A stretch of DNA of 64,000 bases from Aralia elata (lineage: Eukaryota > Streptophyta > Magnoliopsida > Apiales > Araliaceae), in NCBI GenBank assembly GCA_034770075.1, contig JAVJAP010000141.1, forward strand, positions 1-64,000, in the 5' to 3' direction. The notes beneath the pieces were generated by a model. It saw only the letters and a list, made by a program, of their open reading frames with translations, made no database searches and had not been told where the DNA came from. Both the position numbers and the translations under genes were made by a program. This document shows, piece by piece, positions 34,562 to 46,174 of this stretch; within the stretch, counting starts at the first letter, position 1, and each line of letters opens with the position of its first letter.

Positions 34562-35410
34562 TCACTGCACATTGTGACGGATCCGTGCCTGCTGACCCGA
34601 AGAGAATGCTCCATCCCCTACCCTGTGACGAACAGAGCGACTAGACTCCCCTACCTCAGCCCGGGGCCTCCTGTAAGCTGCATCTAAAGCATGTCCTAGG
34701 GTCTCTATCCTCACCGCCCTGGCCTCCACCTGGTCCTCTAACTGATCAACCCTCCTGGCCTCCCTGGCCCAGGCCTCCCTGCCATGCATCCTCGCAGACA
34801 CCTCCAGCCCAGCCTCGAACCTCACGGCCTCCTGCTTCGCCTTCAGGTGGGCGATCTGTAGATCCCTCTGCTCCAGCCTCTCTCTCAACTAAGCATTTCG
34901 GGCCACTAGCTGATGTAGCAGTGGTCCGATCTGCTGTGTTGAGGACTCGTAGCCCTGTAGCTGCACCTTCGCCACCCCTAAGTCATGCTCGAGCTGGTAG
35001 GATAGGTCTCTATACTGGTCCTCTCTGATTTGGTGGGTCTGGTTCTGCTCCTCCAGATGAGTTATCCGATCCTCCAGCTCCTCATTCCTGCTGGTCAGTC
35101 CCTCTATAATATCGTCGGCAGTGGACCCCATGTCATCCACGTAAGCAGGTGGCTCCTCTCCCTCGGTCTCGGGGTCCTCCTCCTCAGCATCAGGGTCCTG
35201 ACTACCGGACCTCATCACCCTACCTACCACTGGCTCTGGTAGCTCCCTCTGGTAGTCCTCCTCTGGCTCAGACTCCTCTAGCGGTACCCCTGGGGCAATA
35301 GGAGCATAACCCACCAGCTGCTCAACAACCACTGGGATATCCAGGAATGTCTCCTCCTCCTCCTGGGTCCCACTAGTCCCTCCTATATCAGTCATCCTAC
35401 AATCACACAA
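34562..35410 (-). pseudogene. Element A leader ORF: acidic coiled-coil protein, one stop
   Basis: I do not recognise this protein family. One minus-strand frame of about 283 codons is broken by a single TAG at 34889-34891 (NA stop LRERLEQ). The start is probably the ATG of MTDIGG, five codons inside the open frame. The amino-terminal third is very acidic (ESEPEED, DAEEEDPETEGEE). The middle is a long heptad-rich coiled coil (NEELEDRITHLEEQ, then LSYQLEHDLGVAKVQL). The end has AWAREARRVDQLEDQVEAR followed by IETLGHALDAAYRR and a basic tail. It lies between PBS and gag. The homologous ORF of D (50990-51655) has the same layout and shares AW-R-ARRVD---E--V, so it is selected or recently was. A structural or assembly role is only a guess. 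Confidence 0.75.
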
Positions 35411-35612
35411 AAATCATCATTAGTACAGCAATAAAATATATTCATTGAAGAAATGAAATTATATTTCATTGGGTACTACTCGACTCGATGAATTCCCCAA
35501 TTCATCAAAACCACATATGATAAATCTCCTCGATTTATCTTCTAATACTCAATACGAGTTTACTATGAAGGTTATATTCTAGGTTTCGCGATCCTAAAGT
35601 TTATAACCTACT

Positions 35613-35624
35613 GCTCTGATACCA
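35613..35624 (-). other. Element A primer-binding site
   Basis: The minus strand reads TGGTATCAGAGC three bases after the LTR. This is the sequence complementary to the 3' end of plant initiator-Met tRNA. Confidence 0.92.
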
Positions 35625-37319
35625 ACCTGTGACGCCCCCATATTCGGGTCTCCAAATACCCGGATCCGGTCATCACGATCCAATACAAACATTCACCTCT
35701 AACAACATATGGTAACTAAAATGCGGAATATAATAAACATACGTTGTTCATTACAAGGTGTTACTAGTCCTAGAATACAAAAACCTTAAACACTTACACA
35801 AATCCATACCCTAAATAAAGGTTAGGGTTTAAATTACATTAACAACAATTAACTATACGTAAATTTAAAGTCTGCTACATGAAGTCTATTACTTCATCTT
35901 TTCTTTTCCTTTGTTCTTCCCTGACGTCTCGGGTTTAGCTACAATAAAGTCATGATATAACAAGGATGAGCAACGAGTTTGCTTAGCAAGTTTAAAGTAC
36001 AACAATAAGGATATATCATGATGAAGGGAATATAGAAGGAGAATTCAGCAATTATCAGAAGCAATAACAATAAATGCTTTTAGAACAATTGGTAGTCGAA
36101 TAGACTTTGAACAATAACTTCCAAAGGAGTCAATAGCTAGTTGACCCTCTGGTTACTGGCTACAGAATAAGTACTTGAGGGGATCAGCCTCGCGTACGCT
36201 ATGCGTATGCATAACATTTAACTCTGATATTTGTACCTTATTTACGGTACATGGGGTACTCCCCTATAATAAAGGGGTGTTCATACAGTCTAAGAATCCT
36301 TACCTTCGATTGGTTCGGATAGCTTTTATAAATTTTCACATACTTGTCTGACCGAACAAAGGTTCAGACTTAATTATGAATAGTTCCTAAATCTCGGAAC
36401 TTTAATAAATGTACGAATTCAAATGCACGAGTGCGAATGTCAATAAATACATAGAAGTGGAATAATTTTAAAAGTAATTAGACCACTTAAAGCATGCTTG
36501 GAGATAAGATTCAAGCTTAAAGAATAACTTGCAACAATATATATATACCTTTTTGCACGAATTAAAATAGTGCATAAGGTTTAGAAATTTGCTCAATATA
36601 AAAGTTGAGTAAGGAAGAACTTGCATTCAATATACTGAAAGAATGAAGTTAGGGAACTTGCAATAATGTAAGAAGTTTAGGGTTAGGAACTTTCCTGTTT
36701 GCTCAGCTACAGATAAAATTTAGCTTTAATTAATTGAATCTTGGATAACCTATCAGTTGATAAAGTTGGTTTATCCATTAGCATTGCATACTGTATATCG
36801 ATACACTCACTTATGCTATTTATTTAGCAAAATAAACATTTTGCATCCCTTTATTAACTCTATTAACATTAAATCACTAATCAATATTGTGCAAATCAGA
36901 AGTTTCTAAATGATCTTTAGTTATTATCTCAATAACTAATCCTGCTTATCGGATTTTCAACTTAACAATATTTAGTAACCCAAGTTATTACTTACCACAC
37001 TAAATAATAATCTTGTTTAATGTATTACTAGCTAACGGTGGCAACAACTATATAGGTTACTTGGCTATTATTCACTTTCGAGGGTAATTACGAAATTATT
37101 TCCCTTATCCCCCATTAATTAGATATTAGCTCTATCCATACTTAATTATTATTACTAATAACATAATAATTAAGTTCCTATTATCTTTATTTATTACTTA
37201 CTGAGAGCTAGTAAATAATTAACTTCACTCATATTAAATCATAATCAAATATTTTATACCTTTATCTATTACTCCATAATATTTCACTTTATTCATACTT
37301 GCTTATTATTTGATATTAA

Positions 37320-37720
37320 TAATTAAATATTTATTTCCTTTATTTATTATTCATTTAATAAATAATAAATAATTATCTTATTAACTTATTCACCTTTATT
37401 TATTATTCATTTGATAAATAATAAATAATTATCTTATTAACTTTATTCATATTTAATTATTATCTAATAATAATTAAATATTTATTTCCTTTATTTATTA
37501 TTCATTTGATAAATAATAAATAATTATCTTATTAACTTTATTCATATTTAATTATTATTTAATAATAATTAAATATTTATTTCCTTTATTTATTATTCAT
37601 TTGATAAATAATAAATAATTATCTTATTAACTTTATTCATATTTAATTATTATCTAATAATAATTAAATATTTATTACCTTTATTTATTACTTACTGACC
37701 AATAATTAAATTATTACTTG
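37320..37720. repeat. AT-rich ~98 bp minisatellite in the A LTR
   Basis: Three to four near-identical units containing TTTCCTTTATTTATTATTC and TTCATATTTAATTATTATC at about 37335, 37385 (partial), 37483 and 37581. It lies within a 1 kb stretch of similar but more diverged TTAAT/AATAAT sequence (36980-38010). Confidence 0.8.
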
Positions 37721-38375
37721 ATTATTATTTAATAGTAGCTAAGCAATAATCAAATATTTATTAGCTTTATTTGTTAAATAATAAATAATTAACTTTATTT
37801 ATACTCAACTATTATTGAATAGTAGTTAAACAGTAATCGAATGTTTATTTTCTTACTTACTTATTAACTTAATACTAGTTAAATATTTATTAATAATAAT
37901 TGGTAATTACTAACTTTACTTATATTTAATTATTATTTAATATTAAGTAATAATTAAATATTTATTATTTTCATTTATTATTTACTGATAAATAAATAAT
38001 TACTTCGTTACTTGATTTATTAGTACCACAGTGACCAACCAAGCAGTATACCCAAAAATTTCAACAAGGAACTACACAGTACTATACCAGATTTTCAAAC
38101 CCAATCAATATAATACAATGTTTGAGTTTTAATTCAAAGCAATACAGTTTAATACAAAATCACCAAATCCCAGATTTTGTTCACTTAGACATTACAGCAA
38201 CCAGTTGGTGGGCCTATTGGTTTCTGCGATTACTAACCATAACAGCTTAAACCACAACCACCAACTATCACTGTAGCCCCATGGCCTTCATTCACAGTTT
38301 TCGGCAACCACCACATAACCCAATAGCAACAAAATTCGACTAATAGAATGAAGGAATTTACACAGCAACATGGTC

Positions 38376-38485
38376 CCCAATACAGAAGAACAATAACCCA
38401 ATACAGAGAAATGATTAAACCAATACAAAGGAACAAGGTATTCCCAATACAGAGAAACAATAGCCCAATATAGAGAAACAAAAAT
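38376..38485. repeat. 21-24 bp tandem array in the A LTR
   Basis: Five copies of CCAATACAGAGAAACAATA-like units start at 38377, 38398, 38420, 38444 and 38465. The array recurs in the solo LTR A', where it reads TGTATTGG on the plus strand. Confidence 0.8.
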
Positions 38486-38708
38486 TTAATTTAAAGCTAT
38501 TCAGTCACTACCTTGCTAACGATCGGACTGCAGTCTTCCTCCTTCTACCGAAATAGACTGTATAACCTTGGGACATTCACTCCAATTGAAACCCTCGTTC
38601 AAACACCCCTGCTCCCTTTCTCACTTTAATATTGAACCCTAAATTTTCTAAATTAGCAATTCACACAGATAAGGGATTCGGCAGCTTTGGCTTGGGATTT
38701 TGGGGCTC

Positions 38709-38716
38709 AATTTATA
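38709..38716 (-). promoter_or_regulatory. TATA box of element A 5' LTR
   Basis: The minus strand reads CTCTATAAATTGAG. The same CTATAAATTGA word stands at the equivalent place in A' (42659-42666) and A'' (63823-63830), which supports it as the LTR promoter core. Confidence 0.65.
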
Positions 38717-39708
38717 GAGGAAGAATTACCCAACTCGCTGGCTATTACCTCGCTCATCCGGACAATACCCAAGGGTTAGAGAAGCGAGCTGTCTAATTGA
38801 TCCCCATCAGCCGACTGAACTCGCCGGGAACTTCTCGAGCATCGCACCCCTCACTGGTCCAATCGCCGAATTTCTGGGACCGTTGGTTCAATCGATGGTT
38901 GCTCGGTCGTTCCTTGGTAGTCGTTGGTCCTTTTCGCCCTCACGCCGACGCCAGTCCTGCCGATCCTCTCACAATCGTCGGCGCAAGGTTTGACGGCCCC
39001 TTTTTCCTCCCGTCTCTTGCTCGCCTGTCTGATTGATTGGGAATTTAGGGGTCGCTAGGTTCGGCTAGGGCTGATAGGTTTTCCTCCCTTTTCTTTGTTC
39101 GACTGAACCTCAACTCCCATAGCCGTGTCCCCAAATAAGTTACCAATTGCCCACATTCAGTTAGGAAGGGATCCGACCCGTGTCCCATGACTCAACCCGA
39201 CTGGTAGAAAAATAATGAATGGGCTCAACCCAATAGGGTTGGGCCAACTGAATTAAATAATAAGGCGGCCCAAAAAGGAAATTTTAAGAAGGAAAATGGT
39301 TTCAGCCCACTTGATATTGGGTTATCTTAAAAAGAAATTTGACCCAATTAGAATAACATTATGATATTAATTAACTAATTTAATCTAATTAATTAGTTAT
39401 AAAATTTATTTCAACAATAATTACTTATGGCAACTTATTTAGATTTGATAATTGGAAAAGATGAAATTACTTATCTAGATTCTCTTCAATTTTCTCGTCA
39501 ATCAAATGTTAGGGTTAAATTATCAATTTACTCAAACTATTAGTGAGTCCCCTTTTAAGGTAAAGAAAATTATTGAACAATATAGTTATATAATTAAATA
39601 ATAATTATTACATGGATCAATTAAATTCGTAAAAATATATAATAACTGAATTTTATTTATTAAAATAAATTCGATATAATGTTTAAAATTTCTGGACATT
39701 ACATTGGT

Positions 39709-40170
39709 CAGTAGTCCATAATCAATCCCTATTTATTATCATACATATCTCCATATATATCAATAAATAACATTCATCTCATTAATAATAAAACCATTCC
39801 ATATATGCATTGATATCATTTAATGGGCAATTAAAAGTTTACAGAAATCCAATTTTTGAAACAAAATAAACTCCTTTATTTTAATCAAAATTTAAATCAA
39901 AATAAACTTATTTATTTTATTTTATCCAATTTTGAATAAAAATAAACTCCTTTATTTTTAATCAAATTTTAAATCAAAATAAACTCTTTTATTTCAATTA
40001 ACATGGAATCTAATTTCAACTTCAAAACAAACTCTTTTATTTTAACTTAAAATTGTTGGAAAATAAAATATGTTGAATCCTATTTCTTATCAAAATAAAC
40101 ATCTTTATTTTTAAGGAAACGTGGAATCCTATTCCATATGTGAATAAACTCCTTTTTTCTAGGAAACATG
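39709..40170 (-). other. Copia 5' leader, middle part, with AATAAACTCCTTTATTTT repeats
   Basis: The copia leader lies between insertions A and E. It is a degenerate tandem repeat built of AAAATAAACTCCTTTATTTTAA-like words alternating with ACATGGAATCCTATTCC-like words, period about 45-65 bp, and it continues at 59396-59520. No ORF. Confidence 0.7.
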
Positions 40171-41453
40171 GAATCTGTGACGAACGAGAATTTTTGTAAC
40201 TTATTTTAAATATTTATTGATTGAATAAATATTTTTCGATGATTTGATTGTTGAATTAATTGATTAATTGATGAATTTGTGGTAGATTAATTTAATTATA
40301 TGTGTTACATTAATTAGATTAATGTGGAGAAGTTTTATATTTAAAGTATGTGTTTAATTGAATTTATTTGATTAAATACATTATTTAAATAAGTATAATG
40401 TTATTTCTAATTAATTTAATTATTAATTAGAGATTTAGTAAATTGTCATTATTAATAAATGAGAATTTTATTTATATGACTATGTGATTTAATGTAGAAT
40501 TATTCTACTTTATTTAATTGATTTTAGCAAGATTATTTAGTTGATTAAAGTGTGACATGAAACTATATAATAAGCTATTTATTAAAATAAACCAAAAGAA
40601 GAGTTTTTTTAAGCAAGCCAAACGAGGCCTTAAGGAAGTTGGGGTCAGTTAACCATTATGAATTAACTGACACCCATGTTTAATCAGTTTAAATTATACG
40701 TATTCTTATTATCTACTATTCATCAGTTTCCAAAAAGCCAATACAGAGAGAAAAGAGAGAGATTTGTGAGGAATTGGAGAATTGAAGAAATCATTCATCT
40801 CCTTGCATCATTTAAAGCATTTAATTGAAGGTAATCCTTCTAAATTAAGTTTTTAATTTATGTTCTGATGAGTTTATTCCATGAACGTATGTTTAGAGTT
40901 CTCTGTATTTTCCGTAATTTGATTTCTATGGCTAAATCTTTAAATAATTTGATGTTAGATGTTAGTAAGCATGTATTTATGTGTTCTATATGATTTAAAT
41001 ATGATTTAGAGTAATTTAATCGGTGAAATTTTGTTTATATGAGAATTCAGAAAGTTACAGAGTAGTACAGTGTACGAACATGGTTTGAATGTATGAAATT
41101 GAAGTCTGTGTTGCTAGTTAATTGGATAAATTGATAACTTACTTTGATTATGCATGTATAAATGAAGAAAACAAGTTTTAAACAGATTAATTTGGTTGTA
41201 TAATGAACCTATTATGTGTGATTTCATGAATATTGAAGAACTCTGATAAAATGATAAGAAACCTTAAATTTGATTCTTAGATTCATGATTTATGCCATTT
41301 AAGTTGTTAGAATCATGCTAAGAGACTTGGGTAACAATTTTATATGAATTATAATGTCTGGGTATGTTTAATTTGACATAAGAATAACAAGATTGGGAAA
41401 TTTTGGCCTGTTTCTGCGTTCTTCGCGAACTGCAGAAACTGAAATTCGTAATT

Positions 41454-41578
41454 CTCGCCCCGGCGAGAATTTTGCGAAGGGATCCCTCGCCCCGGCGAGA
41501 ATTTTTGAAGCAATTCCTCGCCCCGGCGAGAGCTCACCCCGGCGAGATTTTTGTGAAGGATTTTCTCGCCCCGGCGGG
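41454..41578. repeat. Five GC-rich hairpin words in solo LTR E
   Basis: CTCGCCCCGGCGAG or a one-base variant starts at 41454, 41486, 41517, 41533 and 41565. Spacings are 32, 31, 16 and 32 bp. Each word has 6 bp complementary arms around CC. The surroundings are strongly AT-rich. Confidence 0.85.
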
Positions 41579-42658
41579 AACTTAAAAAAAAAAAATAAAT
41601 AAATAAATGAATAAAATTTTTTTTCTTTCTTTGAGATCATGTTATGATATCGTAGACATGCCTAAAACTTAGACTAATGTATAAAATGAATACTAAAATA
41701 CTGTAATGGGTGGTAAGCATAGACCCATTGATTGTTCGATGTCAACTGTAATGTCCAAAAATTTTAAACATTGTATCGAATTTATTTTTTTTATAAATGA
41801 ATTCATTTTATATAATTTAATAAATTTAATAGGATCCATGTAAGCAGTATTATTCAAACTTATAAATTATCCTAACATTTAATTGCAAGAAAATTGGGAA
41901 AAAAAAATTAATTTATTTTACTATTATCGGATCTAAATAATTCGCACGAAGAATTATTGTTAATATTATAAATGATTAATTTATTTAATTATTTAATTCA
42001 ATTTAAATATTAGAAGAATAATGTTAATAATTTTAATAAACAAGTTGGCCTATTTTCTTTTGTTCCAATTGACCCAAATAATAGGACTGAGCCCAATTCC
42101 CTTTCAATTTCCTATTGGGCCGCCTTCTGTATAAAGTCAGCTGACCCAACCCCATTGGGTTGGGCCCAATCTTCTGCCGGGTTAGACCCTTTTTGCAATC
42201 GGGTTAGATCCAGTAGTTGGGGCAACCGGTAAAATCCATGTGGGGGGGGGGGGGGTTCCAACCGGCAAAAGAAGAAATCAAATTGGGAGAGGATAATCGA
42301 GCAAAAGAAAAGGGGGAAAAACCCTAACACCTCAATCAATCAGCCGACCAATCAGTCGAAGCGAACGAGTACGCGACGGGGGAAAGGAAAGGAGCTGTCA
42401 ACCATGCGCCGGCAGTAGCAAAAGGACCGGCGGACTGACCAACGATCGAGGTGGGTAATCGACGCAACCGAGCGCCATCGTTCGGACCAAAGGTTCGAAA
42501 CAGTGGGCGATTGGACCGGTGGGGGTTCGAGACTCGAGGATTTGTCGGCGAAGTTCAGGCGACGTGATGGAATAGGTCGGCGGCCACTCTTCTCCCTACC
42601 GTCGGTTAATAACTTGGATAGGTAGGGTATTGCCCAATATTTGGGGTAAAATTTTGTC

Positions 42659-42666
42659 TATAAATT
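42659..42666 (+). promoter_or_regulatory. TATA box in solo LTR A'
   Basis: TCTATAAATTGAGCC sits at the place of the TATA box of A and A''. The transcript would run into the downstream half of the LTR, now blocked by D. Confidence 0.5.
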
Positions 42667-42969
42667 GAGCCTCAAACCCCTAAACCAAGCTGCCGAACCT
42701 TTGTTGTGAGTCCCAAATTAGGGTTTGAAATTAGAAGAAGAGAAATTTAAAGTGAGAAAGGGAGTAGGGGTGGCTGGTCGCGGGTTCATTTTCAGTTGGC
42801 GTGAATTGTCGATTTCGTCAATTATTTTGGACGAAGAAGAAGGGCTGCCGTTCGCACCACATTGAGGTATAGCCATAGGATTATTGAGCCACTGTGATGG
42901 CTCCTAGCTGGTTTTGTATGAATTTTTCCATACTTAATTCAATATTGCCTACTGTATGTATGGTATCAA

Positions 42970-43070
42970 GTGGAAAACTTCCTCTGTATTGGGTCAACTG
43001 TTTTCTGTATTGGATTAAGTGTTCTTCTGTGTTGGGATAATTGCCCTCTATACTGGATTTACTTATTGTT
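42970..43070. repeat. TGTATTGG array in A', site of the D insertion
   Basis: Four ~24 bp units (CTGTATTGGGTC and variants) lie before D and several more diverged copies at 54815-54935 after it. These are the counterpart of 38376-38485. Confidence 0.7.
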
Positions 43071-43164
43071 GGTAATATTTGTGTCTCCTTCTTTCCTCTT
43101 TCGGTGCTGGGATGTTATTGCCCCTGGAATTGAACTGTCAATGATGAACCTTAAAGGTTCTAGC

Positions 43165-46131
43165 TGTGACGCCCCCAAACCCATGTACTAGCTACAATGG
43201 ACTGGTGCTCACTATTCAACCTAAACTTCTTCTGAGTATATAAAGTTTAGACTCACACTATTGACAACCAGGCAGTTCCCAGGAAAGAGGGGGCCTTCCG
43301 TAAACGGCGCGCAATCAAATAACCCCTTTCCTTGACAGAACATTCTAGACATTGTCAATAAGGTTAAATCTAAATTAAGAATACACACATCTAACTAAAC
43401 ATAACTTAGATAGTTTATTACAAATATCTCCATCTAGTCCCAAGGTTCTTATAACCTTTACAAATACACACATAAATAAAAATCCTTCAAATTCATTACA
43501 AATATTATGCATATTTAATGACTATATAAATGGCATCTATTCATCCATCTTTCCCTTTCCTTTATCCTTGCCTGATCCTTCAGCCTTATCAAGTTTAGCT
43601 GCAAGTGTTTATTTTAAGCAAGAATGAGCACAAATTGCCCAGCAAGTAATAAGATAGTTTGACATCCAACCTTAATAAAAGAATCATTGGCATTTGAAGA
43701 CTTCAGCAATTGGAATAAAAATTGTGAAGTATTTAAATAATAAGAAATAATGAGATTTCAAGTTGTTACCATCGTACTGAGCGGTTATAAATACCTTGAA
43801 CAAATAAAACCATCAGGACGAATATCAATCACAAAGACCGATAAATATCCTCCGCATGTACTTTAGGGGATCAACCTATCATACCATATATTGTGCACAT
43901 ATATAAATTTTTAACGCCTAAGCGTAAATGGGACTATATGCCCGACATCTTTTATCCCTTTTTTTTTAGGGTTGTTCATCTCAGTTTTATATCACGAGTC
44001 CGCACCAAAGTAATTTGGATTGGTTTGACTTTAAATAACATCTATGATTTGAACGAATTCAACAATATATCATCGCACATTAATATTGTCTAGCCGAAAA
44101 CAATTGGCATCGACGCATCTATTCAACAGTTCATGAATATTAAGAACTTCAATAACATAAGAAATTCGATAACGAAACAATGTTTTTGATGTACATAAGT
44201 ACGAATACTAGCATCTATCTTTAATTGAATAATTTATAATTCAACAATAAAGGAGACTTGCACAATATGTAAACTTGTGTAAGTTATAACATCATCATCA
44301 TAAGAACTTGTACGGAATAATAATTGCACAAGTTAGGAAACTTATAGAAATTGAATAAAGTTAGGATACTTGCCTGATATGTCGTTTAAATATAACGTTA
44401 TCAATTTGTCTTTCAAAAGACCTACATATATTATTAAGGTCATCACACCAACTTAATTCATTGGTTTAATTCTTTCTATATTTTTTTTAAAGTTATAACA
44501 TATTAATCATGATGTTATAATACTTACATGGTAATTGATTAGTGTTAAGCATATTTACAATTTATAATGTTCGTCTTAGAAAGACATTTTTCATTGTCGA
44601 AAATATTTCACGTTACATACACAAACACCAAACACCTGCCTGCACAATAGTCCGAAAGATGCCAAATTTGGACCCTGCAACGAGCAGAATCTCTAAATTC
44701 TTAAAGAATGAAAGTTGTAGGCCTACTCGTTATCTTTCCGGATCATCTTGAATCATCTAAATCGAAGTTCGTATGAAAAAGTTATGCCCAATTTACTAAG
44801 TGATGCTGAAACTGTCCAGCTCACTTTCAGTTTCCGCGAATTTGTTACACCTAATTCTAAATGTCATAACTTCCTTCTCCGATATCTAAATGAGTCCGTT
44901 CTTAAGCCATTTTCTTGTTTATGACATACACTACAACATGTCTAAAGCCCATAATTTTTAAGTTTTTTAACATGTTTACGAAAACTTCCGCCATGACTTC
45001 GTTTTAAAACATTATTTTTGGGCATAATTAATAACATCTAAAAATTATATAATTATCAACATAACTATCTTATAATTATAGGTTCTTCCATTAAACTCCC
45101 ACATGCATGCATAAATATTCAATTTAAGCTCCAAAGGTGGTTTAAAGGTTAATATTCATACTTTTATCAACTTTCATTTTCATGCATATTAATATGATTC
45201 ATCATATTTATCATTCTACTTCATATTTCCATAAATTATAAACAAGGAAATATCAAGCTTTTAGACATACCTTTTAAAGATAATTTTCCTCTCGAATTAA
45301 ATTTGGTATAGCTCCTCTCCTTTCTTGCTAAAATCTCCCTAAGTCTTCCTTTCCTTAAACCCAATCTCTCTCTCTCTCTCTCTCTGTTATTAAGTTTGGA
45401 TTTTGCAGAAATTTGGTGAATTCTTGCATGCATTCCTAGTGGGTTTATTTATAGAGCTTGCAATATGATTGGATGAAATTTTTCCTTGTCATCCGATTCC
45501 TTCCAAAATCATCAGATATCAATTCCTCCATAGTCCCTCCAATAGCACTCACATTAAGTTAGCCAATAGGAGAAGAGGTAGTTGAGAGAAATAAGGAAAT
45601 ATTTGGTTTTATTAGGAAATGAGGAAGCAATTCCTTCTCACTTCCCGGATGCTCCCTCCAATTGTTTTTTAAAAAGGCAAAAACCTCTCTCCTCCTTCAT
45701 GACCCACTTGAATACTTTATACCAAAGTTGGTGAGGAATTTCAGGGAATGCTTGGAATGATTCGGAAGATTTGAAGGCTATTGAATCACATTCCATATAA
45801 AACAAATTACTCCCTCCATTAGTCTTTTTTTTTAATCATCACATGTGACTAGTACCCTCATCATTCCTTATTCATTTATCAGCTCCCTTGCCGACACTCA
45901 TATGGCCAACATGTTAGAAATTAATTCCATTAATACATTTATTCATTTATCCGATTAATAACTCGTTTAATTAATTTAACTTCTAAAAATCAACTATTAA
46001 AGAAAATATTGTCGATTTCTACTAACATTAATATTCTCAACATTATGGAAATATTTAACATATAAATAATCACATAATATTTATCTCATTAATATACATC
46101 AAAGTACATGCTAGTTTTCGGGTATTACATT
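43165..46131 (-). repeat. Element D 3' LTR
   Basis: A 2967 bp LTR running TGTGACGCCCCC...GGTATTACA on the plus strand. It contains a (CT)n run at 45364-45385 and TATTTATAG at 45446-45454. Short frames such as those at 43893-44093 and 44542-44751 recur in the other LTR only because the LTR is duplicated. Confidence 0.96.
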
Positions 46132-46150
46132 CACCCTCCCTTATAAGGAT
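46132..46150 (-). other. Element D polypurine tract
   Basis: The minus strand reads AAGGGAGGGTGAA just before TGTAATACCCG. Confidence 0.85.
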
Positions 46151-46174
46151 TCCGTCCCTGGAATCAGTACAAGG

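Larger units (their letters stand above)
5519..39703 (-). mobile_element. Element A: Ty3/gypsy chromovirus (Tekay/Del-like), disrupted
   Basis: Element A is a minus-strand gypsy element with two LTRs of about 4.1 kb, here 5519-9759 plus 29140-29578 (3') and 35628-39703 (5'). The interior of 6.05 kb holds PBS, coiled-coil ORF, gag-pol and PPT. The target duplication TTGGT lies at 5513-5517 and 39704-39708, with one extra T on the left that is attributable to poor sequence there. Element B sits inside its 3' LTR. Chromovirus assignment rests on a carboxy-terminal chromodomain (seen whole in the related copy at 61813-62871), pol motifs and LTR size. Three in-frame stops in gag-pol and one in the leader ORF make it non-autonomous as given. 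Confidence 0.93.
35628..39703 (-). repeat. Element A 5' LTR
   Basis: A 4076 bp LTR running TGTGACGCCCCC...ACATTACA on the plus strand, with the PBS on its left and target duplication TTGGT on its right. More than 1 kb is extremely AT-rich. It contains a ~98 bp minisatellite (37320-37720), a 21-24 bp array (38376-38485), a TATA box (38709-38716) and a small hairpin CAACCC/GGGTTG at 39226-39241. Such LTR length is typical of Tekay/Del chromoviruses. Confidence 0.95.

Noticed and set aside
41349..41640. Four overlapping 60-90 codon frames around the GC hairpins of E
   Set aside because: Repeat-driven frames open on both strands inside a solo LTR.
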